A stretch of DNA of 64,000 nt from Bradyrhizobium canariense (GCF_018130465.1 NZ_JAFCKJ010000001.1:186001-250000), one strand, 5' to 3'. Positions 37,171 through 47,626 are shown, counted from the first letter of the stretch. Made by a program: numbers and translations. Notes: generated by a model not told the origin, from the letters alone.

Positions 37171-39501
37171 TCAGGCCGCGGCCGATATCCCGGACGCCGC
37201 CTTGATCGCGTCGCGCGGCAGGGTCACGCGCACGACGGTACCGACTTCGAGCTTGGAGCGCAGCCGCATCGAGCCGCCGTGGAGCTGCGCCAGCGATCGG
37301 GCGATCGCAAGCCCCAGTCCCGAGCCGTGATAGGTCTTGGTGAGCTGGCTCTCGACCTGCTCGAAGGGGCGGCCCAGCCGCGCCAGCGAATGCGGCGCGA
37401 TGCCGATGCCGGTGTCGGCGATCATCAGCACGATCCTGTCGTCGAGCTGCCGGCTGCGCACCACGATGCGTCCGCCGTCGGGCGTGAACTTCACCGCGTT
37501 GGAGAGCAGGTTGACGATGATCTGCTTGGTGGCGCGGCGGTCGGCGACGACGGAGATAGATTTTGCGATGTCGGCGTCGAGCGTCAGGTGCTTGTCCTGC
37601 GCCCGTCCGGTGACGACCCGCAGGGATTCCGCCAGCGTCTGCGCCAGGTCGAGCTCTTCCATGTCGAGCTTCATGCGGCCGGCCTCGATCTTGGACATGT
37701 CGAGGATGTCGTTGATGACTTCGAGCAGGTAATGCCCGCTGGTCAGGATGTCGTGGCAGTATTCCTGGTACTTCTCCGAGCCGAGTTCGCCGAACATGCC
37801 CGAGCCCATGATCTCGGAGAAGCCGATGATCGCGTTCAGCGGCGTGCGCAGCTCGTGGCTCATATTGGCGAGGAATTTCGACTTGGTCTGGTTTGCTTCC
37901 TCGGCGCGGGTCTTCTCGCGCTGGTATTTCTCGGCGAGATCGGCCAGTTCGCCCGCCTGGCGCTCCAGGGCTGCCTGCGAGCGCTTGAGGTCGATGACGG
38001 TGGCGCGCAGGCGCAGATCGTTGTCGACCAGCTTCTGCTCGTGCTCCTTGATGCGGGTGATGTCGGTGCCGACCGAGACGTAGCCGCCGTCCTTGGTGCG
38101 GCGCTCGCTGATGTGCAACCAGCTGCCGTCGTCGAGCTGCGCCTCGAAGGTGCGCGCGCCGGGGCCCTGGCTCGCGGTCTCGTTGTGCCGGGTGCGGACC
38201 TCGGGCATGCGGCCGACTTCGAGCACGGTCTCGTAGGAGGTGCCGGGGATGACGGCGGAGTCGGGCAGCTTGTGCAGGCGCTGGAAGTGCGAATTGCAGA
38301 GCACCAGGCGGTCGCTCGCGTCCCACAGAACGAAGGCTTCGGGAATGGTCTCGATCGCGTCGCGCAGGCGCAAATCGGCTTCCACGGTCCGCTCGGCGAG
38401 GCTCTTCTGCTCGGTGATGTCGACGGCGATCCCGATCAGGTGAACGCTGGAGTCGGTCGCGCCGCTGGTCTTTTCGCAGCGGACGCGGAGCCAGATCCAG
38501 TGGCCGTCGACATGCTGCATGCGGAAGGTCTGGTCGATGTGGTCGATCTTCTCGGAGATGAGCTGGTCGGCGATCTCGAACAGGTCGATGTCGTCGGACT
38601 TCACCAGCGCGTTGACCTCGCCGAAGGTGAGGAGCTCGTTGCGGCCGTCGAGGCCGAGCATCGAAAACATCGACTGCGACCAGAAGATGCGGCCGCGCGA
38701 CAGGTCCCAGTCCCACAGCCCGCAGCGGCCGCGGTTGAGCGCGGTGTCGATCCGGCCGCGCACGGCGTCGTTGATCAGGTCGCCCTCGCGGGCACGGGTG
38801 GACTGCCAGTGGAAGGCGAAGCCGAGGATCAGGACGACGAAGCCGGTGGTGGCCGACAGCGTCACCGACAGCGCGGCGTCAGAGCCCCAGATCGGCTCGT
38901 TGCGCTCCTGGATCACGGTGACGAAGCCGGGCAGCGACTTGATCTGCCGCGAGGTCGCCATCGCGGCGTTGCCGTTCGGCAGCGTCAGGTCGGAGATGTT
39001 GCCGTCGTGCGGCGGCGCCGCCATCAGTTGCGCCGTCGTGATCGCGTCGAGCAGGCGGTCGTTGCCCGCGGGATCGCTGTCGACCGGGATGCGGGCGAGG
39101 ATGCGTCGGTCGATGCCGGCCGAGGTGACGATGACGTGGCGGCCCGAGGCGGTGCCCCAGGACGGAATGAGATCGGGCAGCAGCGCCTGCAGGCTCTCGA
39201 TGTTCTTGAGCCGCTCCTGTCGCGCGGAGGTGAGGCGGTCGATGCGCTCGGCCAGCAGGTCGGCGAGCGCCGAGATGTCGTGGCGGATCACCAGTCGCTT
39301 CTGGCGCGTCTGGTCGACGACCTGCACGAACGCGCCGAGGCAGATCGTGATCAGGAACGCGATGATGAGCGTCGGCACGGCGCGGCGTAGCGCCGGCTCC
39401 GCGATCAGGAGCCGATGATAGGCAGGTTTCGCGATCGATTGCGCCAATCCCTTGATCGAATCGGATTGGACGCACGCGTTCGCGGCGTCTGCACGCGACA
39501 T
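37171..39501 (-). CDS. PAS-domain membrane sensor histidine kinase of the PleC/DivJ/PdhS type
   Basis: 776 residues from ATG 39501, where a GGGGG run lies about 8 bases upstream; ATG 39570 has no ribosome binding site. One helix near 42-62 and another near 215-235 enclose a periplasmic region of about 150 residues. Two PAS domains follow (about 270-365 and 375-490). The kinase core has His549 in ANMSHELRTPLNAIIGFSE and continues GMFGELGSEKYQEYC, a signature of alphaproteobacterial DivK kinases. ATPase boxes are LLSNAVKF, DTGIGI and GSGLGLAIA. A role in polarity and cell-cycle control through DivK is inferred; the exact orthologue is not settled. Confidence 0.88.
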   Translation of the reverse strand: MSRADAANACVQSDSIKGLAQSIAKPAYHRLLIAEPALRRAVPTLIIAFLITICLGAFVQVVDQTRQKRLVIRHDISALADLLAERIDRLTSARQERLKNIESLQALLPDLIPSWGTASGRHVIVTSAGIDRRILARIPVDSDPAGNDRLLDAITTAQLMAAPPHDGNISDLTLPNGNAAMATSRQIKSLPGFVTVIQERNEPIWGSDAALSVTLSATTGFVVLILGFAFHWQSTRAREGDLINDAVRGRIDTALNRGRCGLWDWDLSRGRIFWSQSMFSMLGLDGRNELLTFGEVNALVKSDDIDLFEIADQLISEKIDHIDQTFRMQHVDGHWIWLRVRCEKTSGATDSSVHLIGIAVDITEQKSLAERTVEADLRLRDAIETIPEAFVLWDASDRLVLCNSHFQRLHKLPDSAVIPGTSYETVLEVGRMPEVRTRHNETASQGPGARTFEAQLDDGSWLHISERRTKDGGYVSVGTDITRIKEHEQKLVDNDLRLRATVIDLKRSQAALERQAGELADLAEKYQREKTRAEEANQTKSKFLANMSHELRTPLNAIIGFSEIMGSGMFGELGSEKYQEYCHDILTSGHYLLEVINDILDMSKIEAGRMKLDMEELDLAQTLAESLRVVTGRAQDKHLTLDADIAKSISVVADRRATKQIIVNLLSNAVKFTPDGGRIVVRSRQLDDRIVLMIADTGIGIAPHSLARLGRPFEQVESQLTKTYHGSGLGLAIARSLAQLHGGSMRLRSKLEVGTVVRVTLPRDAIKAASGISAAA

Positions 39502-39728
39502 GCCTAAAGCCCCCTGGAAACCTGCTTGCAACTTGAGTTCGGAAGCAGCCCCACATCGCTTCCGAATCATGGTCGATTTGAATCCAGTTTTCGCGGGCTG
39601 TCGAGAGTCAACGAATCGTTAACGCGAATTTATTCTTATCCAACGCGCAGTTTGCGCGTCGCGCGTCCGCAAACTTACGTGCGCGGCGAGTCCGAAACGA
39701 GAACGTGTGACTCCTCGCACATTCTCGA

Positions 39729-41102
39729 TCACGCGCGCGGCGGTTCGGCGTGACTGATCACGCGCTTCACACTCGGGAACGCGCGCCGCAGCGCACGCTC
39801 GATCGCGTCGACATGCTCGTGCACTTTGATCACGCTCGTCGTCGGCTCGGCGCGGCAGTGGAAGTTGACGATCTCGCCGCCTTCGGTGTCGCGCACGCGC
39901 ACGTTATGGATGTCATGGATCTCGCCGCCGGCGGCGTATTCCGTGAGAGCGGCGGCGATGGTTTGCACCCGTTCCGGCGCGGCATCGACCCCGAACGGCA
40001 GTTCCGGTTCCAGCGGCTCGATGTGGACGTCGACCTCGACATCCGCGCCGAACTCTTCCTGGATGTTGCGCTCCAGCGTGTTGGCGACGTCATGGGCGGC
40101 GTCGAGCTGCATCCCGGCGTCGACCTCGAGGTCGATGCTGACGATCAGCTTGGCGCCGAGGTCGTGCACCGTGACGTGGTGGATGGCGAGGCCCGAATTG
40201 TGGGCGATGACCATGATGCGGTCGCGCACGGTCTCGTTGTCGCGCGCGACGGGGACTGCGGTGAAGGTGAGGTCGGTGTCGCCGAAGGCTTTCTCGACGG
40301 CCGCTTGCGCGTTGCGCTTGATGTCCTCGACCCGGTCGATGGGGTAAGTCCGCGGCACCTTTGCGATCGTGTCGATAAACGTGGTTGCCCCGACCATGCG
40401 CACGCGGAGCCGCTCGACGCCGATCACGCCCGGCACGCTGCGGATCGCGGCCGTGGCCGTCTCATGCGCGCCTTCAGGGGCGCGGTCGATCAGCGTCTGC
40501 ACGGTCGAGCCGGCCATGCGCAGGCCGAGCAGGGCGATCATCACGGCCACCGCGGCGGCGGCAGCCGCGTCACCCCACCAGAAGCCGAGGGCGGCGAGGA
40601 TCAGGCCCACGATCACGGCGAACGAGCCCATCACGTCCGAGGCGAAATGCAGCGCATCGGCGGCGAGCGCCTGGCTCCTGGTCTCCCGCGCGGCACGGTG
40701 CAGGGCACGGGCGCGCCAGAGATTGACGACGATGTCGATCACCAGCACCACGAACGGCACGGCCGAAATGGTCGGCGGCGCGGTTCCTTCGCGCAGCCGG
40801 CTGTAGGACTCGACCAGGATGCCGCCGGCGAGCACGTAGAGCAGGGCGGTGACGCCCAGTGCCGAGATGCTCTCGAGCTTGCCGTGGCCGTAATGGTGCT
40901 CGTGGTCAGCCGGTTTGTCGGACACCCGCACCACCGCCCAGGTGATGATGGTGGCGACCAGGTCGACCGAGGAATGCAGCGCCTCGGATATCAGCGCCAG
41001 CGAGCCGATCGCGATCCCGACCGCGAACTTGGCCGCCGCCATGCCGCCGCTGGCGAAGATCGAGATCGCCGCGACCGATGTCTTGTTATGCTGGGAGGTC
41101 AT
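39729..41102 (-). CDS. Cation diffusion facilitator transporter with two cytoplasmic domains
   Basis: 457 residues, longer than the usual 300. The transporter domain of about 210 residues has six helices and the metal-site motifs HSSVD (TM2) and DALHFASD (TM5), with HYGHGKLE between TM2 and TM3. The ferredoxin-like ZT-dimer domain appears to be duplicated (about 215-290 and 300-450), with His-rich segments such as SGLAIHHVTVHD and IHDIHNVRV. The likely role is proton-driven efflux of Zn, Fe, Mn or Co; HSSVD at the TM2 site does not fix the metal. It stands alone. Confidence 0.92.
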   Translation of the reverse strand: MTSQHNKTSVAAISIFASGGMAAAKFAVGIAIGSLALISEALHSSVDLVATIITWAVVRVSDKPADHEHHYGHGKLESISALGVTALLYVLAGGILVESYSRLREGTAPPTISAVPFVVLVIDIVVNLWRARALHRAARETRSQALAADALHFASDVMGSFAVIVGLILAALGFWWGDAAAAAAVAVMIALLGLRMAGSTVQTLIDRAPEGAHETATAAIRSVPGVIGVERLRVRMVGATTFIDTIAKVPRTYPIDRVEDIKRNAQAAVEKAFGDTDLTFTAVPVARDNETVRDRIMVIAHNSGLAIHHVTVHDLGAKLIVSIDLEVDAGMQLDAAHDVANTLERNIQEEFGADVEVDVHIEPLEPELPFGVDAAPERVQTIAAALTEYAAGGEIHDIHNVRVRDTEGGEIVNFHCRAEPTTSVIKVHEHVDAIERALRRAFPSVKRVISHAEPPRA

Positions 41103-41184
41103 GGCGGGGATTTAGCAGCCTGTGACTGAACATCAAGCGACGATCCACAGCTGTAGTCGCTAGTGAGTTGCAGAAGCGGATCCC

Positions 41185-41273
41185 CGTCATGCCCGGGCTT
41201 GTCCCGGGCATCCTCGATCTTCTGGGCGCCCGGCAAAGACGTGGATGGCCGCGTCAAACCCGGCCATGACGAC
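41185..41273. repeat. Palindromic intergenic repeat, CGTCATG...CATGACG type
   Basis: An 89-base element begins CGTCATGCCCGGGCTTG and ends CAAACCCGGCCATGACG, so the two ends pair over more than 12 bases. This layout is a common mobile palindrome of Rhizobiales intergenic DNA. It separates the CDF transporter from the oxidoreductase gene. Confidence 0.75.
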
Positions 41274-41329
41274 GGAGAGAGGAGCGCCCTGTCGCTCTTG
41301 CTCCGCAGCGCCCCACGCCTCAAGGCGCC

Positions 41330-42298
41330 TCACACCGCCACGACGATCTTGCCGAGGTGCTTGTTGGCCTCCATGTGCTCGAACGCCTTGTCGATGTCGT
41401 CGAAGGCAAACACCTTGTCGATCGGCAGCTGCAGTTTTCGCGACTCGACCGCGCCCCAGATGTCCTTGCGGACCTCGTCGAAGATCTCGCGGACCTCCGC
41501 GATGGTGCGGGTGCGGAAGGTGACGCCGACATAGTCGATGCGGCGCGCCGCGTGCAGGTCGAAGTTGAAATCGGCATGGGTGCCGCCGAGCCGGCCGACA
41601 TTGACGATACGGCCCTTTACCTTGGTCGCGGCCAGGTTCTGGCTGGCGACCTTGCCGGAGACCTGGTCGACGATGAGGTCGACGCCGTTGCCGTTCGTCG
41701 CCTTCAGCACCTCGTCGACCCATGTGGGGTCGGAGGAATCGACCGCGAGGTCGGCGCCATACTCCTTCAGCCGACCGCGGCGGGCGGCATCGGTCGAGGA
41801 GCCGATCACGAGCCTGGCGCCTTTGAGTTTTGCAATCTGCATCGCCATCAGGCCGACGCCGGAGCTTGCGCCCTGGATCAGCACGGCCTGCCCGGGCTGT
41901 ACGCCGCCGATGGTGACGACGGCGTTGTGCATGGTCGCGAGCGCGACGGGCAGGGTGGCGGCTTCCTCGAAATTCATGTTCGAGGGCGCGCGGAACAGCC
42001 GGCCGTGATCGGCCAGCGTGTATTCGGCAAACGCCGCGCCGCCCGAGCCCATGATGCGGTCGCCGACCTTGACGCCCTTGGCATCCGGTCCGAGTTCGGC
42101 GACCTCGCCGGCCCATTCCATGCCGAGCACGGTCCCGGCGCCGCCGGCCGCGCCATGGGCGTGGCCCTTGCGCATGCCGGTGTCGGCGCGATTGAGGCCA
42201 CAGGCGCGGACGCGGACCAGCACCTGCGTGCCTTCAGGCTTTGGTTGAGCGACGTCGGAAATTGCAGCGCCACCAGGGCCGTAGACATAAGCCTTCAT
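41330..42298 (-). CDS. NADPH:quinone oxidoreductase / zinc-binding-type dehydrogenase family protein
   Basis: 322 residues. MDR superfamily: a GroES-like N-terminal domain (LNRADTGMRKG, GMEWAGEVAELG) and a Rossmann domain with the nucleotide motif IQGASSGVGLMAMQIAK. The catalytic-zinc and structural-zinc cysteines are absent, so it belongs to the zinc-free quinone reductase branch. It lies 25 bases downstream of the nitronate monooxygenase gene and is probably co-transcribed. The substrate is unknown. Confidence 0.9.
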   Translation of the reverse strand: MKAYVYGPGGAAISDVAQPKPEGTQVLVRVRACGLNRADTGMRKGHAHGAAGGAGTVLGMEWAGEVAELGPDAKGVKVGDRIMGSGGAAFAEYTLADHGRLFRAPSNMNFEEAATLPVALATMHNAVVTIGGVQPGQAVLIQGASSGVGLMAMQIAKLKGARLVIGSSTDAARRGRLKEYGADLAVDSSDPTWVDEVLKATNGNGVDLIVDQVSGKVASQNLAATKVKGRIVNVGRLGGTHADFNFDLHAARRIDYVGVTFRTRTIAEVREIFDEVRKDIWGAVESRKLQLPIDKVFAFDDIDKAFEHMEANKHLGKIVVAV

Positions 42299-42323
42299 GA
42301 ATTGCTCTCGCTTCTTGCAGTGA

Positions 42324-43394
<1,071 letters not shown>

Positions 43395-43475
43395 CTATTG
43401 CGCCGGCGTGGGGTGAGTATGCGAGAGCCGAGGGTGATTCCGTGGGGCGGATAATTTGAGCGCACGATTATTGCT

Positions 43476-43626
43476 CCGTCATCCTGAGGTGCGACCTGCG
43501 CGGTGCGTAGCACCGGGTAGGGAGCCTCGAAGGATGAGCGGCCACGCTGCGAGAGCCGGGCCGTCGCCCTTCGAGGCTCGCCTCGCGGTGCATTCGCACC
43601 GCGCTGCCCACACCTCAGGGTGACGG
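43476..43626. repeat. Long palindromic repeat with 16-bp outer arms
   Basis: The outer arms CCGTCATCCTGAGGTG (43476-43491) and CACCTCAGGGTGACGG (43611-43626) pair with one mismatch. A nested pair GGGAGCCTCGAAGG and CCTTCGAGGCTCGCC makes a second stem. This is a characteristic Bradyrhizobiaceae intergenic element; short ORFs across it are not genes. Confidence 0.75.
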
Positions 43627-43752
43627 TGATAGATTTACGCTCACGGCCGCACGCAAATTCGCACCTCGTCAACCGCAAAGACACACCTTCGCCTCCTCGC
43701 GGCGCATTTCGCCCGAGCTTTGCCTGATCGTATCGCCCTCGTCGTGACAAGG

Positions 43753-43855
43753 GCGCAGGGAAGGCCGGGCACCGGCTGGCACCCGCAGGTCCGTGCGCCA
43801 AAGAATGCACACGGGGTGGACCACAGGTGAGCCGAATGCCCGGCCTTCCCTGCGC
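43753..43855. repeat. Inverted repeat with perfect 19-bp arms
   Basis: GCGCAGGGAAGGCCGGGCA (43753-43771) is exactly complementary to 43837-43855. The 65-base interior contains further short pairing (GGTCC/GGACC). It belongs to a repeat family seen widely in Bradyrhizobium and Rhodopseudomonas spacers. Confidence 0.8.
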
Positions 43856-44389
43856 AATGGTTTACGGCTTACTTCGTGCTCTCCCCGGGGAGTCGAGCCC
43901 TATTGCCCCCGTCGCCTCGTGGATCGCTGGCGCGGCCGTCCGGTCGGGCGGAGAGCGCCACCACGAGACTTGACGCCGGATTCGGGCGTCAGGACCACAC
44001 GACTTGGCCGTCCGCGCACGTCCTCGCTGGGACTTCGAGAGCTGGCGTGTGCTCACGCCCGAAGCCATGCGAAGATGCTGTCGGCATCGTGTCGTACGCG
44101 CGGTGGGACTGCTCACGGCGAAGCCGCCCTGCAATTCCGATCGCGCCCGACGCCGTCGCGTCCATCGCTGCCCTGCCCGCGGTTCGTGACGATCGCGATC
44201 CGCCCTTGTCTCGGCCAGGGTGGTCGGTGTGTACGGTAAATCAGAATTTCGGTAAAGCGGAATATTTTCGGCGCGGCGGGTTGACAAGCGAGGTGGAAAA
44301 TTCGCGCGAGGTGTTTTGCCCGACGGGCACTCCGCCGATCCATCGTGCCCCAATTGCTTCGACGGCGTCGTGTGGTGCGCCCTGGCGGG
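43856..44389. other. Repeat-derived non-coding spacer
   Basis: The rest of a gene-free spacer of about 1.07 kb (43320-44389). It continues the element at 43753-43855 and has no ORF with protein-like composition; the short open frames are Arg/Pro/Ser-rich. The last about 100 bases, next to the exported-protein gene, show nothing I can name. Confidence 0.5.
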
Positions 44390-45040
44390 CTACTCCGCCG
44401 ACAGCCGCACCATCTGGCGGCCGCCGTTCATGTCCTTGAGGCTGTTGACGAAGTTTTCCGGGCGCTGCCAGCGGTTGGGGACCTTCAATCCCATGTACTC
44501 GGCGATGTCGCCGATGAAGCCGGTGCAATTGGTGGTCTCGGCATTCCAGACCGGCGAGCTCGCCTGCAATTTTTTGATATAGGCGAACACGCGCTTGGCG
44601 TCGGCTTCGTTCAGATAGACGCGGTAGTTTGCGGTCAGATAGTCCGGGTCGAGATCGCCGTAGCTTGCGCCGGTCTCCGCCGGCACCCAGGTCAGGTGGC
44701 CGAGCACATAGGCCCAAGTGTCGCCCGACGGCGTCAGGCCTGCGACCTCGACGGCGCGCTCGCTGGTCTTGCCGTACCAGACGAAGGCGTGGCCCCAGCT
44801 CGCGGCCGTGCGGGCGCGGAAGTCGACGTAGTACGGACCTTTCTCCGCGCGCGCGACCGCGCGCCGCGTCGATGGCGGCGCCGGTCGCGAGACGTGGTCG
44901 GCCGGGACAAGTGCGTTTGCGTCGGCAACGCGCTTGTTGGCTTCGTGGGCCGAGGCTGAGGGCGTCGTGCATGCGAGCATCGCCGCGAGGGCGAATCCCG
45001 CAAGGATGCAGGATCCCGATCGATCAGGTTTGTTCGTCAC
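44390..45040 (-). CDS. Exported protein of unknown function, possible papain-like fold
   Basis: 216 residues from GTG 45040, with GAGGGG about 7 bases upstream. A signal peptide (ILAGFALAAMLACTTPSASA, cut before HEA) sends it to the periplasm. A His in AASWGHAFVWYG (about 80-91) and an Asn-Cys in ETTNCTGFIGDIAEYMG (about 167-183) resemble the His/Cys pattern of NlpC/P60-like or related hydrolases, but the order is unusual and catalysis is not established. It is not recognised by name and stands next to a small exported repeat protein. Confidence 0.7.
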   Translation of the reverse strand: MTNKPDRSGSCILAGFALAAMLACTTPSASAHEANKRVADANALVPADHVSRPAPPSTRRAVARAEKGPYYVDFRARTAASWGHAFVWYGKTSERAVEVAGLTPSGDTWAYVLGHLTWVPAETGASYGDLDPDYLTANYRVYLNEADAKRVFAYIKKLQASSPVWNAETTNCTGFIGDIAEYMGLKVPNRWQRPENFVNSLKDMNGGRQMVRLSAE

Positions 45041-45112
45041 GCTGTGCCCCTCGACTGTCGGCCACTCACGCAGAGTCGGCGCTTGTTTCTTCTGCGCGTA
45101 TTTCGCTGCGCG

Positions 45113-45313
45113 TCAGTAGCGCGCCGCGACGGGGCCGGGCGCCTTGCCGATCGGGGCCTTACCAATCGGGCTCTTGCCAATCGGCATCTTGCCGATCGGC
45201 GCCTGCTCCGAATAGACGGGAACGGGCTGGCGACGCGGCAGATCCGCAGCGTTCGCGACCGTCACCAGAGCAAGCGTAGCACCCACGACAAATACAATCT
45301 TCTTCACAGTCAT
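45113..45313 (-). CDS. Small exported protein with IGKxP tandem repeats
   Basis: 66 residues. A signal peptide (MTVKKIVFVVGATLALVTVANA, cut before ADL) precedes a mature part of 44 residues. Four five-residue repeats run PIGKM-PIGKS-PIGKA-PIGKA, encoded by a 15-bp DNA repeat. Lys spaced regularly among Pro and Gly suggests an extended cationic peptide that could bind the envelope or polyanions. The family is not known to me. Confidence 0.65.
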   Translation of the reverse strand: MTVKKIVFVVGATLALVTVANAADLPRRQPVPVYSEQAPIGKMPIGKSPIGKAPIGKAPGPVAARY

Positions 45314-45496
45314 ACCCCTAGAAGGTTTGGTCCAAACACGGCACCGCCGTGCCCCCAGACACGCCTCACAGAAGGGCGGCCGAATGCGTCCACAGTGCGG
45401 CATCCGCGCGACATGTTGGCGGCATCTGCCGGGCGCGCGGAGATGTGATGTGTCTGAATGTTTCGGCGCGCTCTGCCCAGCCTGCGCGGCTCGGCC

Positions 45497-46903
45497 TCAT
45501 CCGATCCGGTTCAGGCTGTTCCGGATCGTCGAGAAGATGCCGCCTATGTCTTTTCGCAAGCCGTCGAGCGCGTTGAAATTGTCGAAGATGCGGGCGAGGC
45601 GGTCTTCGACCTCGCGCTTGCTCTTGGTCAGCGCGTCGACGCGCGAGGCGAGGGTGACGTCGCCGCTCGCCTCGATCTCGCCGACGGTTTTGGCGAGGAG
45701 GTCGCGGGTGGTGCCGACGTCCGCGATCAGGGCCTCGATGCCGAACACCGGGGCCTTCAGCGGGACGAGGTCGGCCTGCGACTTCGACAGCTCCGTCTTG
45801 AAGGCGTTCAGCGTCGCCAGCGTCTCCTGCAACGCGCCGAGGCGCTGGCGCGACTGGAGAACAAAATCGTTCAGCGCATTCTGGCGGTCGGCAAGCGTCT
45901 TGCCGTCGGCGTCGGTCTCGACACCGGCGAGCGAGCGTTCGAGCTGGGCCTGGCGCTGGCGGAGCTCCTCGAAGTCGAGCCCGATGCCTTTCAGGATGTG
46001 GAAGCTGTCGTCGATGCGGGCCAGGCGCTGCTCGATCTCGATCTTGTTCTTCGACAGCGTCTCGACGCGGGTGCCGAGCGGCGCTTCGCCGCCGGTTTCG
46101 AGCTCGTCGACGCTTTTGGCGAGGCGCTCATGGCTGAGGTCCAGCTCGCCGATCAGGGCATTGAGGCCGGTGTCCGACGCGCGCAGCGGCACCAGCTCGG
46201 CGTGGGACTTGGCCAGATCTTCCTTGTACTGGTTCAGGGTCGCGAAGGTGTCCTGGACCGTGCCCACCCGCGACAGCAGTGTCGACACGTCGCGCGCGAT
46301 GTCCTTGAGCCGGTCGGCGAGGTTGTTCTTGCGGTCGTCGGTCTCGAGGTCGTGCAGCGAGCGTTCGAGCTGGTTCTGGCGGTCGCGGATCTCAGTGAAG
46401 ACGGGCTCGACCGCGCGGCGCTGCTCGGCGACCTTGCCGACCATGTCGCGCAGTTCCTGCTGGCGGCGGCGGATTTCGGCGAGCTGGTCGTGCATGTCGG
46501 TGGATTCGTTGCGGCCCCGCTGGAGCAGTGCGCGCTGCTCGGTTTCGCCCAGCTTGTCATGGAGGGCGGAGACGGCCTCCCGGGGATCGCTCTCGATCAG
46601 GTGCTGGACGGTGGCGTCGAGGTGGTTCTGCAGGGCGTGGGCGACGACGACGTCCTCGCGGGTCTTCTTGAGGCGGTCGCGCAAATTGTCGAGGCGCCGG
46701 TCCTGGCGCGAGAGCCGCCAGGCGGAGGCGCCGATCAGTGCCAGCGCCAGGGCCGGGATCGCGCCGGTCGCGATACGCTGCGGGACAGGCAGGCCTCCGA
46801 ACCAGGCGGGCAGGTGGCCGACATCGTAGCCGAGCGCCTGCTGGGCGAAGATCGCGATGGCGGCGAGCAGAACAAACCAGGCAACCAGGAAAAACAGCCA
46901 CAT
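45497..46903 (-). CDS. Membrane-anchored coiled-coil protein with internal duplication
   Basis: 468 residues from ATG 46903, with GAGGAAG about 5 bases upstream. Two N-terminal helices (about 2-22 and 43-60) anchor it. The remaining about 400 residues are a long heptad-rich coiled coil. The sequence repeats: LERSLHDLETDDRKNNLADR...TFATLNQYKEDLAKSHAELVPL recurs as LERSLAGVETDADGKTLADR...TLATLNAFKTELSKSQADLVPL about 150 residues later. The layout resembles RmuC-like or envelope-spanning scaffolds, but no nuclease motif was seen. The function is unknown. Confidence 0.75.
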   Translation of the reverse strand: MWLFFLVAWFVLLAAIAIFAQQALGYDVGHLPAWFGGLPVPQRIATGAIPALALALIGASAWRLSRQDRRLDNLRDRLKKTREDVVVAHALQNHLDATVQHLIESDPREAVSALHDKLGETEQRALLQRGRNESTDMHDQLAEIRRRQQELRDMVGKVAEQRRAVEPVFTEIRDRQNQLERSLHDLETDDRKNNLADRLKDIARDVSTLLSRVGTVQDTFATLNQYKEDLAKSHAELVPLRASDTGLNALIGELDLSHERLAKSVDELETGGEAPLGTRVETLSKNKIEIEQRLARIDDSFHILKGIGLDFEELRQRQAQLERSLAGVETDADGKTLADRQNALNDFVLQSRQRLGALQETLATLNAFKTELSKSQADLVPLKAPVFGIEALIADVGTTRDLLAKTVGEIEASGDVTLASRVDALTKSKREVEDRLARIFDNFNALDGLRKDIGGIFSTIRNSLNRIG

Positions 46904-47079
46904 CGTGACTTCCTCACGCCGGCACACATTATCGCCATAGTTGCTATTGGAGAGCGGAACCGAGATCAAGGGGCGGGCGGCGTGCCGGACGTGTCAGCTA
47001 GCGCGATCCACAGCCGGCCGGGACGAACCGGCCATGACGATGAGGAAGCATCGCACGTGGCCGGTCTATTCGTGCTTTG

Positions 47080-47331
47080 TCACCAAGCTTTGCCCCAGCC
47101 GTAGTGGGGATTGGAGGGGCCAGTGCTCGGGGGGCGTTGCTGGCCGTCACTGCAACGGGGACAGTTGAATGTAGTGCGCGAAGACTGGTGAGGAGTCGCA
47201 ACCCGGCTGTAGTAGGCTTGGCTCCCGTGGCCGGCCAAAAAGCGGGCTTCGGCCGAACCGGTCGTGGCCAGGATGGTGCCAGCCAGTGAAACGCCAGCCA
47301 GAATGCCCGTCATGATCCCCTTGAGCGTCAT
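47080..47331 (-). CDS. Small exported hypothetical protein
   Basis: 83 residues from ATG 47331, with GGGAAG about 5 bases upstream. A signal peptide (LKGIMTGILAGVSLAGTILA, cut near SAEA-RF) is followed by about 55 mature residues with two cysteines (FNCPRCSDG) and a Pro/Gly/Trp-rich end. The CPRC pair could bind metal or form a disulfide. An upstream in-frame ATG could extend it but would bury the signal peptide. Confidence 0.6.
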   Translation of the reverse strand: MTLKGIMTGILAGVSLAGTILATTGSAEARFLAGHGSQAYYSRVATPHQSSRTTFNCPRCSDGQQRPPSTGPSNPHYGWGKAW

Positions 47332-47552
47332 CGTACTTCCCCATCTGAAGTCCAGCGCAGTAGGCGCCGAACGGTGATAGGACCCTACGACCATGCCGCG
47401 AACCCATCTGTGGGTTTGGTCACATTCCGGCGGGCAGATCTCTGCAAGTCGTTCGCTTTGCGACGTTGCCAGGTCTTCCCGGCCAGGTCTTCCCGATTTA
47501 GGCGGAGCACAGATCTCGGACGGAGGCGGGAATTCGTACCCGCGTGAGCGTA

Positions 47553-47595
47553 GCGATATGCGGGTGCCCTGCGGGTATGGTGTCCCGGATATCGC
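47553..47595. repeat. Short hairpin repeat
   Basis: GCGATATGCGGG (47553-47564) pairs with CCCGGATATCGC (47584-47595) with one mismatch. It sits in the 295-base spacer 47332-47626, which otherwise shows no gene. Confidence 0.5.
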
Positions 47596-47626
47596 CACGA
47601 TCCGGGCCGGGGCACCGCGGTTGCGG

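Noticed and set aside
37279-39390. Open frame of 703 codons antisense to the PleC-like kinase gene
   Set aside because: Shadow ORF. The opposite strand encodes complete PAS and kinase domains; this frame is rich in Arg, Gly and Asp with no motif.
43753-44350. Short ORFs in the repeat-rich spacer resembling conserved hypothetical proteins
   Set aside because: They lie within palindromic repeat DNA; similar predicted proteins in other genomes are annotation artefacts of the same repeat.
47400-47626. Possible tRNA or small RNA in the structured spacer
   Set aside because: No cloverleaf, anticodon stem or CCA end could be built; the structure is explained by a short hairpin repeat.
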